A program made the translations under genes and the position numbers. Below the pieces are notes generated by a model. The model searched no databases and was not told the DNA's origin. It saw only the letters and a list, made by a program, of their open reading frames with translations. Below, piece by piece: positions 1 to 8,672 of a stretch of 64,000 nucleotides of DNA (positions within the stretch are counted from its first letter, which is position 1; every line of letters begins with the position of its first letter). Origin of the DNA: Arthrobacter cheniae (GTDB lineage Bacteria; Actinomycetota; Actinomycetes; Actinomycetales; Micrococcaceae); contig NZ_QZVT01000005.1 in assembly GCF_003602275.1 (NCBI RefSeq), positions 258,895-322,894 of the forward strand. The letters run 5' to 3'.

Positions 1-1848
1 GGGCCTCGGACCGAGCCATAGCTCGGACGCCGCGATGCCCGCCGTCTCGTCGTCGTGCGCGATCAGGAGGACCGTCAGCCCGGGCCGGCGTGCCTGGAGG
101 GCCGCCCGGATGGCTGCCGACGACTCTTCGTCGACATGCGCGGTGGGCTCGTCGAGGAGCAGGAGGCGGACCAACGGATCCTGTGCGCGCATGAGCGCCC
201 GGGCGACGGCGACACGCCTCAGCTCGCCGGGACTCAGCTCCCCCGTAGCCCTGTCCACGAGTCCGCCCGCCCCCACGGATGCGAGCGTCTCCGTAATCGA
301 CGGATCGTCCTCGGAGACCCCGCCGTACAGGGCGAGTTCCGCGCGGACCGAACTCATGAGCACTTCGGGGTGTTGCGGGACCCATGCGACTCCACCGTCC
401 TCGAGGCCCGTCATGCTGCCCGCGAGCTGGAGACCCGGCGGGACTGCCCCGCCCCCGGCCAGTGCTCGCATGAGCGTCGATTTTCCCGATCCGCTCGGAC
501 CTCGGAGAGCCGTGACGGAGCCGGGTCGAAGTGTGAACGACACGCGGTCGACGACCGGCTCCAGGACGCCGTCGTACCGGGCAGTCAGTCCTTCCACGCT
601 CACACCGGCCCATGCCACGGCGGTTTCCCGATAGGCCGTCGACGGGGCTGCTTCCCCGGCTCCTCGCGCAGCGTCGACACCGGCCGGTCCCGGGGCTGCT
701 CCCCCGGCCCCTTGCGCAGCGTCGACACCGGCCGGTCCCGCAGCGTCGACACCGGCCGGTCGCGGGGCGTCGATCACGGCGCGTACCCGCGACCCGGCCT
801 CCTCGCCGTCCTCGCTCGCATGGTGGGCTGCACCGACGTCGCGGATCGGGCCGTAGCATTCCGGCGCGAGGATGAGTGCGATCAGGGCCGTTTCCAGACT
901 CAGGTCGCCGTGGATCAGGCGGATGCCGGCGAACACCGCGACGACGGCGACGGAGATGGTGCTGATCAGTTCCAGGGCGAGGGAAGACAGGAAGACCGTG
1001 CGGAGCGTCGTCATCGTACGCGAGGTGTAGGCGCCGGCGATGTCGTTGAGAGCCCGCGTCTGCTCAGCGGCCCGCCCGAGGCCCACCAGGACGGGGAGAC
1101 CCCGAGCGAGTTCGAGCAGGTGGTCGGAAAGACGCCCGAGCGCCGCAGCTGCCTGCTGCGTGCGGTCCTGGGTGTGCAGGCCGATCAGCGCCATGAAGAC
1201 CGGGACGAGAGGCACTGTGAGGACGATGATGAGCGCGCTGACCCAGTCGGCGGCGAGGATCCGCGCACCGATGAGAAGCGGCACCACGGCGCAGGTGATG
1301 AGCGCGGGCAGGTACTGCGTGTAGTACTTGTCGAGCCCGTCGAGGCCACGGGTCAGCAGCACTGCCAGGGAACCCTGTCCGCTGCCGGGCGCTGCCGTGG
1401 GCGCAGTGCCGCCGTCGTCGAGCACGCGAAGGAGGGCGGACTCGCGCATCCGCTCCCTGACACCCATCGCCAGTCGCGCCGCCGTCGCATCCTGACCCCA
1501 GGCCGCGACTGTGCGCAATCCTGCGCCGGCGATGCCCTGGAGCAGGACCGAACGGACGTCCAACGAATCGGCGGCGAGGGACGCAATCCCGAGAGCGAGG
1601 GCCTGCGCCATGAGAACCAGGCCCAGGGCGCGGGCGGCGGCTAGGGCCCCGAGGAGATACACGGCCGTTCCGGACCCCGCCGCTCCCGCCGGCCCACCCG
1701 CCCGGAGGGAGGAGATCGGCGAGACCCGGTGCGTCTGCTGCCCGCTTCCCGTGCCGCCGTCGGCGGCGGCCGGTGCTGTGGTCGGTGAAGCAGTCGGCGG
1801 TGAGGTGGGCGTGCTCTCGTGCATGGGTGTCCTGGTGGCTCCGCTCAC
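1..1848 (-). CDS. cydD: CydD-type ABC transporter (thiol exporter for cytochrome bd assembly), partial at left edge
   Basis: CydDC exports glutathione or cysteine and is needed to assemble cytochrome bd. The 616 visible codons have no stop, so the gene continues to the left; in many actinobacteria CydD and CydC are fused, which cannot be decided here. Six membrane segments fill the first half (ABC exporter transmembrane domain). The nucleotide-binding domain follows, with Walker A GPSGSGKST, signature LSPGELRR and Walker B RLLLLDEPTAHVD, so the ATPase half is intact. The linker between the halves is unusually long and repetitive (PAGVDAA units). I chose GTG at 1848-1846 because it overlaps the cydB stop in GTGA, a translational-coupling arrangement; a downstream in-frame ATG lies at about 1824. 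Third gene of a cydA-cydB-cydD operon. CydD versus another CydDC-like exporter rests mainly on position. Confidence 0.9.
   Translation of the reverse strand, partial: MSGATRTPMHESTPTSPPTASPTTAPAAADGGTGSGQQTHRVSPISSLRAGGPAGAAGSGTAVYLLGALAAARALGLVLMAQALALGIASLAADSLDVRSVLLQGIAGAGLRTVAAWGQDATAARLAMGVRERMRESALLRVLDDGGTAPTAAPGSGQGSLAVLLTRGLDGLDKYYTQYLPALITCAVVPLLIGARILAADWVSALIIVLTVPLVPVFMALIGLHTQDRTQQAAAALGRLSDHLLELARGLPVLVGLGRAAEQTRALNDIAGAYTSRTMTTLRTVFLSSLALELISTISVAVVAVFAGIRLIHGDLSLETALIALILAPECYGPIRDVGAAHHASEDGEEAGSRVRAVIDAPRPAGVDAAGPAGVDAAQGAGGAAPGPAGVDAARGAGEAAPSTAYRETAVAWAGVSVEGLTARYDGVLEPVVDRVSFTLRPGSVTALRGPSGSGKSTLMRALAGGGAVPPGLQLAGSMTGLEDGGVAWVPQHPEVLMSSVRAELALYGGVSEDDPSITETLASVGAGGLVDRATGELSPGELRRVAVARALMRAQDPLVRLLLLDEPTAHVDEESSAAIRAALQARRPGLTVLLIAHDDETAGIAASELWLGPRP
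644..763. repeat. in-frame 48-bp minisatellite inside cydD
   Basis: Two adjacent 48-bp units (644-691 and 692-739, a few mismatches) are followed by a third copy of their distal 24 bp (740-763). Each unit contains GCAGCGTCGACACCGG. 48 and 24 are multiples of three, so the reading frame is kept and the repeat adds PAGVDAA-type blocks to the linker between the membrane and ATPase domains. Confidence 0.85.
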
Positions 1849-2867
1849 AGGGCTGTGACGGCGTGCGCGGCGGGGATGCTCGCCTCGGACACACGCCGAC
1901 GGAAGACCCAGTATGTCCAGGCCTGATAAGCGAGGACGAGCGGGAGTCCGAAGCACGCAACCAGACTCATCAGTCCGAGGGTGTAGGGCGAGGAGGACGC
2001 ATTCTGCACCGTCAGGTCGAAGGCCGGGTCGAGGGTGGAGGGCAGGACCACGGGGAAGGCGGCCCCGAAGATCGACCCGATGAGGGCCAGCATGCCGACC
2101 CCCAGTCCGGCGAAGGCCCGCCCGTCGCGGCCGACGGTCGCGGCGCGGTAGGACGCGATGAATGCCACGACCGCAAGCACGACGACGAACCACGTGACGA
2201 CCGTGCCGCTGCCCACCTGCACGAGCAGCGCCCAACCCAGGAACGGGATCATGGCGACCGGCAGGAGTCGGCGGAAGAGCCGGTCCGCCTGACTGCGGAT
2301 GCTCCCCTCCGTCTTCAGCGCCACGAAGGCTGCGGCGTGGACGAGGCAGAAGAGCACGACGGCGACGGCACCGAGCAATGCGGGCATCGTGGCCCAGGCG
2401 AAGGCACCGCCCACGCGATTGCCATTGACGTCGAGCGGCAGCCCCGTGGTCGTGAGGGCGAGCGCGGCACCGATGCCTGCCGCTGCAATGAAGGATCCGA
2501 CGGCGATGGCCCAGTCCCAGCGGTCCCGCCACGCGTCGCTGTCCCGCTTTCCGCGCCACTCGAAGGCGACAGCACGAAAGATGAGGCCGAGGAGCACGAG
2601 CAGGAACGGCAGGTAGAGCGCCGACAGCAGCGACGCGTACCAGTGGGGAAACGCGGCGAAGGTGGCGCCTACAGCGGTGACGAGCCAGACCTCGTTGCCG
2701 TCCCAGACGGGGCCGACCGTATTCAGCAGGACGCGCCGCTGGGTGTCGTTGCGTGCCATGAGTTTCATGAGCATGCCCACCCCGAGATCGAACCCCTCGA
2801 GAAAGAGGTAGCCGGCCCACAGCACGGCGATCAGGACGAACCAGAGGGTAGGCAAGGCCTCGGTCAT
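1845..2867 (-). CDS. cydB: cytochrome bd ubiquinol oxidase subunit II
   Basis: Subunit II of the cytochrome bd quinol oxidase, a high-affinity terminal oxidase in the cytoplasmic membrane. The 340-residue product is the usual CydB length and begins with the typical ALPTLWFVLIAVLWAGY segment followed by FLEGFDLGVGM. About eight to nine hydrophobic segments are visible. The frame is open further upstream, but that extension is low-complexity Arg/Cys-rich sequence. The true start is ATG at 2867, which follows a GAAAGGTG ribosome site. The stop overlaps the cydD GTG start. It lies 210 bp after cydA, an unusually long gap for these two genes. Confidence 0.96.
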   Translation of the reverse strand: MTEALPTLWFVLIAVLWAGYLFLEGFDLGVGMLMKLMARNDTQRRVLLNTVGPVWDGNEVWLVTAVGATFAAFPHWYASLLSALYLPFLLVLLGLIFRAVAFEWRGKRDSDAWRDRWDWAIAVGSFIAAAGIGAALALTTTGLPLDVNGNRVGGAFAWATMPALLGAVAVVLFCLVHAAAFVALKTEGSIRSQADRLFRRLLPVAMIPFLGWALLVQVGSGTVVTWFVVVLAVVAFIASYRAATVGRDGRAFAGLGVGMLALIGSIFGAAFPVVLPSTLDPAFDLTVQNASSSPYTLGLMSLVACFGLPLVLAYQAWTYWVFRRRVSEASIPAAHAVTAL

Positions 2868-2950
2868 CGAAGCACCTTTCGGGGAGTCGCAGGCATCAGG
2901 TATGCGCGGACGGGGTCGGGGCGGGCCCCGCCGCGGGCAGCGACGGTAGT

Positions 2951-3080
2951 CCGCACCCGCGCAGCGCGAGTGGTTTTCGGCGACGTAGCGCCAATCCTCC
3001 GCGCCCGCACAGCACCGGTTGCGTGCGCCGACGCGACGCCCGTCCGCGACCGCGCAGCGCAAGTGGTTTGCGCCCGGTCA
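2951..3080. repeat. degenerate ~47-bp tandem units between cydA and cydB
   Basis: The 210-bp cydA-cydB gap holds about three imperfect units of 46-47 bp. The best pair is CGCGCAGCGCGAGTGGTTTT (2958-2977) and CGCGCAGCGCAAGTGGTTTG (3051-3070), with a more degenerate copy near 3004. They contain no ribosome site and do not appear to encode a protein. The RNA would be structured, so an effect on the cydA:cydB expression ratio is possible but is inference. Confidence 0.6.
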
Positions 3081-4685
3081 GTAGGCGAAAGCGAGGACAT
3101 CGCCGTCGTCCTTTCCTCCGTGGCGCGCTCCGGACACGCCGCTCCCGCCGTCGCCCCCGTGACCGGAGTCCGAACCTGCCTGCGCCAGCTCCGGCATGGC
3201 TGAGGCGGTGCCACCCCGGACGTAGGAGAAGAGGAGCTTCACCTCGACCACGAGCAGGACGGCGTACACCGAGGTCAGTGCCACGAGGGACGCGACCAGC
3301 TCGCCGAGGGAGACCCCGGGCGACACGGCGGCGGCGGTGAACATGAAGACGCTGTCGATACCGGAGGGGTCGGGATTCGGCGCGACGACGAACGGCTGCC
3401 GGCCCATCTCCGTGAAGATCCAGCCTGCCGAGTTGGCGCCGAAGGGGGCGAGGATCCCGAAGACTGCGAGCCGCATGAGCCAGCGGGATTCGGGAACGGT
3501 CCCCTTCCTGAGGACCCAGAGGGCGAGCGCGGCGGCACCCGCGGCGATCGCCCCGAAGCCGATCATGATGCGGAAGCCCCAGTAGGTGACCTCCATGACG
3601 GGTAGGTAATCGATCTCCGTGCCCGCCCGCTCGCCGTACATGGGATCGTCGGGCAAGGTAGTGCCGTACTTCTCCTGATATTCGGGAAGCAGGGTGTTCA
3701 CGCCCTTGACCTCGGTGGTGAAGTCGCCGTTGGCCAGGAAGGACAGCACGCCGGGTACCTCGATGACGGCCGTGATGTCGTCACAGCTCTGCGCGCCGAG
3801 GTTGCCGACGGAGAGGATGGAGAATCCCGTGCCGTCGTGGCAGGCAGCCTCGGCTGCAGCCATCTTCATGGGCTGCTGGTCGAACATGAGCTTGCCCTGC
3901 AGGTCACCGGTGATGCCTGTCCCCGCGAAGGCGATCATGGCGACAATGGCCCCGGCCCGGGCGGACACCAGCCACACCCTGTGGTCGACGGCGTCACGGG
4001 CACCGCCGGCATCGCCCACGATCACGGTGCCATGGGCACCCACCGTGTCGAGGCCGTCGTGGCGTCGCTTGTGCAGGTGATACCAGCTGATACCGAGGAG
4101 GAAGGCACCTGCGACCGCCAGTGCGCCGAAGACGGTGTGCGGGAAGGCGACCAGTGCCGTGTTGTTCGTGAAGACCGCCCAGGCGTCGACCATCACGGGC
4201 CGGCCGTCGACCATCTCGACCCCCACGGGGTGCTGCATCCACGAGTTCGCCACCAGGATGAAGTAGGCAGAGAACACTGAGGCGAGCACTGCGGCCCAGA
4301 GACAGAGCAGGTGGACCAGACGTGGCAGCCGGCCCCAGCCGAAGATCCAGAGGCCGAGGAAGGTGGATTCCACGAAGAAGGCAAGGAGTGCCTCCATGGC
4401 GAGCGGGGCACCGAAGACGTCACCGACGAAGCGGCTGTACTCGCTCCAGGCCATCCCGAACTGGAATTCCTGCACCAGGCCCGTCGCCACACCCATGATG
4501 AAGTTGATGAGGAAGAGCTTGCCCCAGAACTTCGTCATGCGCAGGTAGTGCTCCTTCCCGGAGCGGTGCCACATGGTCTGCATCACGGCTACCAGCAAAC
4601 CCAGCCCGATCGTCAGGGGGACCATGAGGAAGTGATAGACGGTGGTGATTCCGAATTGCCACCTGGCAATTTCCAAGGCTTCCAT
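3078..4685 (-). CDS. cydA: cytochrome bd ubiquinol oxidase subunit I
   Basis: Catalytic, haem-bearing subunit of the quinol oxidase; it oxidises quinol and reduces O2 to water. At 535 residues it is close to the usual length. Visible haem-ligand positions are His18 in TTVYHFLMVPL, the His of FPHTVFGALAV, and Met in FRIMIGFG. The conserved acidic residues appear in APLAMEALLAFFVESTF and the family motif GRQPF is present. Nine or so membrane segments are visible. The C terminus ends in a Gly/Ser/Asp-rich tail. ATG at 4685 has GAGAGGG upstream. It is the first gene of the cyd operon and is transcribed away from a BlaI-type repressor across a region with three palindromic operators, so repressor control is likely. 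Confidence 0.97.
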   Translation of the reverse strand: MEALEIARWQFGITTVYHFLMVPLTIGLGLLVAVMQTMWHRSGKEHYLRMTKFWGKLFLINFIMGVATGLVQEFQFGMAWSEYSRFVGDVFGAPLAMEALLAFFVESTFLGLWIFGWGRLPRLVHLLCLWAAVLASVFSAYFILVANSWMQHPVGVEMVDGRPVMVDAWAVFTNNTALVAFPHTVFGALAVAGAFLLGISWYHLHKRRHDGLDTVGAHGTVIVGDAGGARDAVDHRVWLVSARAGAIVAMIAFAGTGITGDLQGKLMFDQQPMKMAAAEAACHDGTGFSILSVGNLGAQSCDDITAVIEVPGVLSFLANGDFTTEVKGVNTLLPEYQEKYGTTLPDDPMYGERAGTEIDYLPVMEVTYWGFRIMIGFGAIAAGAAALALWVLRKGTVPESRWLMRLAVFGILAPFGANSAGWIFTEMGRQPFVVAPNPDPSGIDSVFMFTAAAVSPGVSLGELVASLVALTSVYAVLLVVEVKLLFSYVRGGTASAMPELAQAGSDSGHGGDGGSGVSGARHGGKDDGDVLAFAY

Positions 4686-4726
4686 GTGGCCCTCTCAGCA
4701 GCGCCTGGCGTCAGTGTCGACGGAAC

Positions 4727-4743
4727 TTCTACAGTCTGTAGAA
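4727..4743. promoter_or_regulatory. BlaI-type operator 1
   Basis: TTCTACAGTCTGTAGAA is a perfect 17-bp palindrome (8+1+8) containing TACA and TGTA halves like those bound by BlaI/MecI/CopY repressors. It is the site nearest cydA and one of three copies of TTCTAC-N5-GTAGAA in the cydA-blaI gap. Confidence 0.8.
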
Positions 4744-4750
4744 CAAGTTC

Positions 4751-4767
4751 TTCTACCTATCGTAGAA
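4751..4767. promoter_or_regulatory. BlaI-type operator 2
   Basis: TTCTACCTATCGTAGAA has the same half sites as operator 1 with an asymmetric 5-bp centre. Its centre is 24 bp from that of operator 1. Confidence 0.8.
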
Positions 4768-4782
4768 CATGCACGGCATCAT

Positions 4783-4799
4783 TTCTACGTAGAGTAGAA
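4783..4799. promoter_or_regulatory. BlaI-type operator 3
   Basis: TTCTACGTAGAGTAGAA is the third TTCTAC-N5-GTAGAA site; symmetry extends to 4781-4801. Its centre is 32 bp from that of operator 2. It lies nearest blaI and probably covers that promoter. Confidence 0.8.
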
Positions 4800-4801
4800 A
4801 T

Positions 4802-4834
4802 GTGGTGCAAGAAGTTGTACGTTAGATGCACCAC
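4802..4834 (+). promoter_or_regulatory. inverted repeat upstream of blaI
   Basis: GTGGTGCA (4802-4809) pairs exactly with TGCACCAC (4827-4834) across a 17-base loop. It begins just beside operator 3 and lies 74 bp before the blaI start. It could be a leader hairpin or a further protein site; I cannot tell which. Confidence 0.45.
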
Positions 4835-4907
4835 GCTTCATCGCTCGCTTCGGGGAGCGGATCCGGGTCCAGGTCGGATCGGGATCGCAATTGATCGAAG
4901 GAAGAAC

Positions 4908-5276
4908 ATGGCAACGCTCGGAGATCTCGAACGCACAGTGATGGAACTGCTGTGGGCAACGCCGGAAGCGATGACCGCCAATGAGCTGCGGGATGCCATT
5001 GCCGAGGCGCCCCTGGGAGAAGTGGGACGCGAGCTCGCCGTGACGACGGTCCTCACCGTCCTCTCGCGGCTCGAGAAGAAGGGACTGGTCAAGCGGGAGC
5101 GCGACAACCGGCCCCACCGCTACAAATCCGTGACGAGCCGCGAGGACCACACGGCTGAACTCATGCACGAGGTACTCGTGACCGCACCGGATCGCGAAGC
5201 AGTTCTGGCGCGCTTCATCGGCAGCGTCTCCGAAACCGAGGCACAAACCCTGCGCAAGCTGCTCGGCGGCAGCTGA
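4908..5276 (+). CDS. BlaI/MecI/CopY-family transcriptional repressor
   Basis: A 122-residue winged-helix repressor of the penicillinase-repressor family. The opening ATLGDLERTVMELLW and the recognition segment VTTVLTVLSRLEKKGLVKRE are typical, followed by HRYKSVTSREDHTA and a C-terminal dimerisation helix. These proteins bind TACA/TGTA palindromes as dimers and are inactivated when a partner M56 protease cleaves them. That protease is encoded 7 bp downstream, and three matching palindromes lie upstream. ATG at 4908 has AAGGA about 6 bases before it. The target here is inferred to be the cytochrome bd operon plus its own gene; nothing nearby suggests beta-lactam resistance. Confidence 0.93.
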   Translation: MATLGDLERTVMELLWATPEAMTANELRDAIAEAPLGEVGRELAVTTVLTVLSRLEKKGLVKRERDNRPHRYKSVTSREDHTAELMHEVLVTAPDREAVLARFIGSVSETEAQTLRKLLGGS

Positions 5277-5283
5277 CCCGCCC

Positions 5284-6276
5284 GTGTTCTGGGCCTCCTA
5301 CCTGCTCGCGGCCCTCGCGATCCTCCTTGCGTGGCCTGCCCCCATTGCCCTTTCCCGCGCCTCCTGGCCTGCCCGTGCACCCTTCACGGCCATGGTGCTA
5401 TGGCAGTCGATCGCTCTTGCCGGCGGACTGTCGATGATCGGGGCCATGCTCGTGTGGGGCCTCGAACCGCTGGGGGACAATCTCATTTCGGCGTCGTCCG
5501 GGTTCTTCGACATCGTGCTCAATGACAGGTCCGCGCAGACCCTCGGCGTGATCCACGTTTTCGCCATCAGCGCCGCAACACTCCTGTTCGGCCACCTCGT
5601 CTTCACCCTGGCCCTGACGTTCGTCCGGATCCGTCGGCAGCGTCGTCGCCATCGCGACATGCTCAATCTGCTGAGCTCCCCTGCGGCCGACCAGCCAGCG
5701 ACCCTCGTCATCAATCACCCGGCTCCCGTGGCCTACTGCCTCCCCGGCGGCGCACGCTCGGTCACCGTCATGTCCGACGGCCTGATGGATCTGCTGAGCC
5801 GCGCGGAACTCGACGCCGTCCTCACCCACGAGAACGCGCACCTCCACCAGCGCCACCACCTGCTGCTGTGGGCATTTGCTGCCTGGCGTTCGGCCTTACC
5901 GTGGCTTCCGACGTCGCAACTGGCGCAGCGCGCCGTGAGCGAACTGATCGAAATGCTCGCCGACGATGAGGCGCTGCGCCACGTGGATGAACAAACGCTC
6001 ATGCGCGCCATCGTGATCGTCGGTGCAGGCACACTTCCTCGCGCAGCGGACCCCCTTGATGATCCCCTCGCGGACGAGACCAGGTTCGGGACCACCCCGG
6101 GGGCGGACGTAACGGGTGGTACCGCGGACGCGCACTCCACCGCGCCTCGCCTGCGCCGGTTACTCACTCCGCTGCCACCCCTCGGCAGGGTCCAGCAAGC
6201 GCTCGCGCTGTCGACAGCAGGCTTGTTGCTCGTGGTGCCGCCGGCCCTGCTGGTCGCTCCGGAACTGCTCGGCTGA
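5284..6276 (+). CDS. M56-family (BlaR1/MecR1-like) membrane metalloprotease without a sensor domain
   Basis: A 330-residue membrane protein with hydrophobic segments near residues 3-25, 37-60, 88-113 and 188-205, and a last one near 300-325. The zinc site HENAH is at about 182-186 in AVLTHENAHLHQRHH, with a possible third ligand in ELIEMLADDEA. BlaR1 and MecR1 are near 585-600 residues because they carry an extracellular penicillin-binding domain. That domain is absent, so the signal must be something else. Start GTG at 5284, 7 bp after blaI, implies one transcript. Its likely role is proteolysis of the neighbouring repressor in response to a membrane signal; for a cyd-linked module, redox state, haem or a metal are possible but unproven. 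Confidence 0.88.
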   Translation: MFWASYLLAALAILLAWPAPIALSRASWPARAPFTAMVLWQSIALAGGLSMIGAMLVWGLEPLGDNLISASSGFFDIVLNDRSAQTLGVIHVFAISAATLLFGHLVFTLALTFVRIRRQRRRHRDMLNLLSSPAADQPATLVINHPAPVAYCLPGGARSVTVMSDGLMDLLSRAELDAVLTHENAHLHQRHHLLLWAFAAWRSALPWLPTSQLAQRAVSELIEMLADDEALRHVDEQTLMRAIVIVGAGTLPRAADPLDDPLADETRFGTTPGADVTGGTADAHSTAPRLRRLLTPLPPLGRVQQALALSTAGLLLVVPPALLVAPELLG

Positions 6277-6310
6277 CGCTTCCGGCTACTGGCAGTCCAT
6301 CGGCGCCCCG

Positions 6311-8419
6311 TCAGGCGTCGATGCGATCGCGATCCAGGGATGCTGCCCCAGCGACGATGAAATCCTTCCGCGGCGCGACGTCGCTGCCCATCAGGAGATC
6401 GAACACCCGCTCGGCCGACTCCGCTTCCTGGATTCGCACCCGCCTCAAGGTCCTGTGCCTGGGGTCCATCGTGGTCTCCGCGAGCTGGTCGGCGTCCATT
6501 TCCCCCAGCCCCTTGTAGCGCTGGATAGGTGACTTGTAGCGCTTGCCCTGCTTCTCCATGGCCGCGAGGAGACGTGTCAGTTCCGCCTCCGAGTAGGTGT
6601 AGATCATCTCGTTCGCTTTGGATCCGCCGTTGATCACCTCGACGCGGTGAAGGGGCGGCACGGCGGCATACACGCGTCCGGCCTCGACCAGCGGCCGCAT
6701 GTAGCGGAAGAACAGGGTGAGCAGCAGGGTCCGGATATGGGCACCGTCCACATCGGCGTCGGTCATCAGGATGACCTTGCCGTAGCGCCGGGCATCGAGC
6801 TGGAAACTCCTGCCGGAACCGGCCCCGATGACCTGGATGAGTGCGGCACACTCGGCATTCGAGAGCATGTCGCCGACGGAGGCCTTCTGCACGTTGAGGA
6901 TCTTGCCTCGGATGGGCAGGAGCGCCTGATAATCGGATGACCGGGCATTCTTCGCGGTACCGAGGGCGCTGTCGCCCTCGACGATGAACAGCTCGGAACG
7001 TTCCTGGTCGTCGATCCGGCAGTCGGCGAGCTTGGCCGGCATGGTCGACGTCTCGAGGGCGTTCTTGCGGCGCTGTGTTTCCTTATGCACCCTCGCGGAG
7101 ATACGTGACTTCATCTCCGCGACGACCTTCTCCAGCAGGAGAGTCGACTGGACCTTGTCATTCCGGGCAGAGGAGGAGAGGCGCGCCTGCAGTTCCTTCT
7201 CGACGACTTTCGTCACGATGGCCTTGACGGCCGAGGTACCGAGGATCTCCTTCGTCTGACCCTCGAACTGAGGCTCCGCGAGCCGCACGGTGAGAACTGC
7301 GGTCAGTCCTGCGAAGACGTCGTCCTTCTCGATTTTGTCGCTGCCGGCCTTCAACTTGCGGGCGTTGTCCCCGATCACCTTGCGGAAGGTCTTCAGCAGG
7401 GCCTGCTCGAAGCCGCTCTGATGCGTGCCGCCCTTCGGCGTCGCGATGATGTTCACGTAGCTCCGGACGGTCGTCTCGTAACCGATACCCCAGCGCAGGG
7501 CGATGTCGACGTCGCAGTCGCGCTCGACTTCTGCCATCTGGCTGTGGCCGCGGTCATCGAGGACGGGGACGGACTCCTTGAAACGGCCGGAGCCCTGAAT
7601 GCGCCACACGTCGGTGACGGCCGCGTCGAGGGCGAGGAACTCGGCATACTCCGAAATTCCACCGTCGTGCTGGAAGACTTCCTCGACCGGTCCGGATTCG
7701 CCGGGCGTGCCCGGCATCTTCCGCTCGTCCCGCAGTACGATGCGGAGTCCCGGCACCAGGAACGACGTCTGGCGAGCCCGCGTCTGAAGCTCCTCGTAGG
7801 AGAAGGCTGCGTCTGCGGTGAAGATCTGGCGGTCAGCCCAGTACCTGATGCGCGTGCCGGTGACCCCGCGCTTCGCCGTGCCGACCACCTCGAGGCGCGA
7901 TCCGTCGAGGAAGGGTTCGAAGGCGGACGTCGGCGACGGCGTCTTCGCGTCCTTGAACACGCCCGGCTCACCCCGCCGGAAGGACATTGCATAGGTCTTG
8001 CTACCGCGGTCCACGAACGCATCGAGTCGGGAGGACAGGGCATTGACGACGCTCGCGCCGACGCCATGGAGTCCGCCCGACGCCGTGTACGAACCGCCGC
8101 CGAACTTGCCGCCCGCGTGGAGTTTGGTGAAAACGACCTCGACACCCGTCAAACCGGTCTTCGGTTCGATGTCGACCGGGATCCCTCGGCCGTCGTCATG
8201 GATCTCGACGGACCCGTCGGCGTGCAGGATCACCGTGATGCTCTGCCCGTATCCTGCCAACGCTTCATCGACGGAGTTGTCGATGATTTCCCACAGGCAG
8301 TGCATCAGGCCGCGCGAGTCCGTCGATCCGATGTACATGCCGGGACGCTTGCGGACCGCTTCGAGGCCCTCGAGGACCGAGAGGTGCCGGGCTGTGTAGT
8401 CCGAAGTGGGGGGTGTCAC
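6311..8419 (-). CDS. parE: DNA topoisomerase IV subunit B (type IIA, GyrB/ParE family)
   Basis: ATPase subunit of a type IIA topoisomerase. The GHKL ATPase comes first (IIDNSVDEALAGYG, DDGRGIPV, GGLHGVGASVVNALS). The TOPRIM domain follows (ELFIVEGDSALG and DADVDGAHIRTLLLTLFFRY), with the C-terminal QRYKGLGEMDADQLAETTMD block. The product is 702 residues. The frame extends ten codons upstream to GTG 8449, but the AAGGAGA ribosome site lies inside that extension, so I chose GTG 8419. Short length, the absence of a neighbouring recF/gyrA and position next to sigA favour the second, ParE-type copy over gyrB. It converges on the M56 gene with 34 bp between them. Confidence 0.92.
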   Translation of the reverse strand: MTPPTSDYTARHLSVLEGLEAVRKRPGMYIGSTDSRGLMHCLWEIIDNSVDEALAGYGQSITVILHADGSVEIHDDGRGIPVDIEPKTGLTGVEVVFTKLHAGGKFGGGSYTASGGLHGVGASVVNALSSRLDAFVDRGSKTYAMSFRRGEPGVFKDAKTPSPTSAFEPFLDGSRLEVVGTAKRGVTGTRIRYWADRQIFTADAAFSYEELQTRARQTSFLVPGLRIVLRDERKMPGTPGESGPVEEVFQHDGGISEYAEFLALDAAVTDVWRIQGSGRFKESVPVLDDRGHSQMAEVERDCDVDIALRWGIGYETTVRSYVNIIATPKGGTHQSGFEQALLKTFRKVIGDNARKLKAGSDKIEKDDVFAGLTAVLTVRLAEPQFEGQTKEILGTSAVKAIVTKVVEKELQARLSSSARNDKVQSTLLLEKVVAEMKSRISARVHKETQRRKNALETSTMPAKLADCRIDDQERSELFIVEGDSALGTAKNARSSDYQALLPIRGKILNVQKASVGDMLSNAECAALIQVIGAGSGRSFQLDARRYGKVILMTDADVDGAHIRTLLLTLFFRYMRPLVEAGRVYAAVPPLHRVEVINGGSKANEMIYTYSEAELTRLLAAMEKQGKRYKSPIQRYKGLGEMDADQLAETTMDPRHRTLRRVRIQEAESAERVFDLLMGSDVAPRKDFIVAGAASLDRDRIDA

Positions 8420-8672
8420 AGTGCAGTGGTCTCCTTGGCAGGACGGCACGATCCAGGACAGGCGTCAGGAGGGTGATTGCGGAAAAGGTTTCGATTCAGT
8501 TTATTACGCGGGACCGACACGCTGCGGCAGGCGCGTCCTGCCGCGGAATCCCGCCCCTGCCGAAGTGTGACCCATACCCCTGGTACGCCCGGAGCGAAAG
8601 GAGGCCCAGCCAGCGAAGCAGTGGCAACGAATAGTGGTTATATGAGTACACGATCCACATGAGGAGGCAATC

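Noticed and set aside
55-1644. A plus-strand frame of about 530 codons over cydD
   Set aside because: Low complexity and antisense to a clear ABC transporter with Walker A, signature and Walker B motifs.
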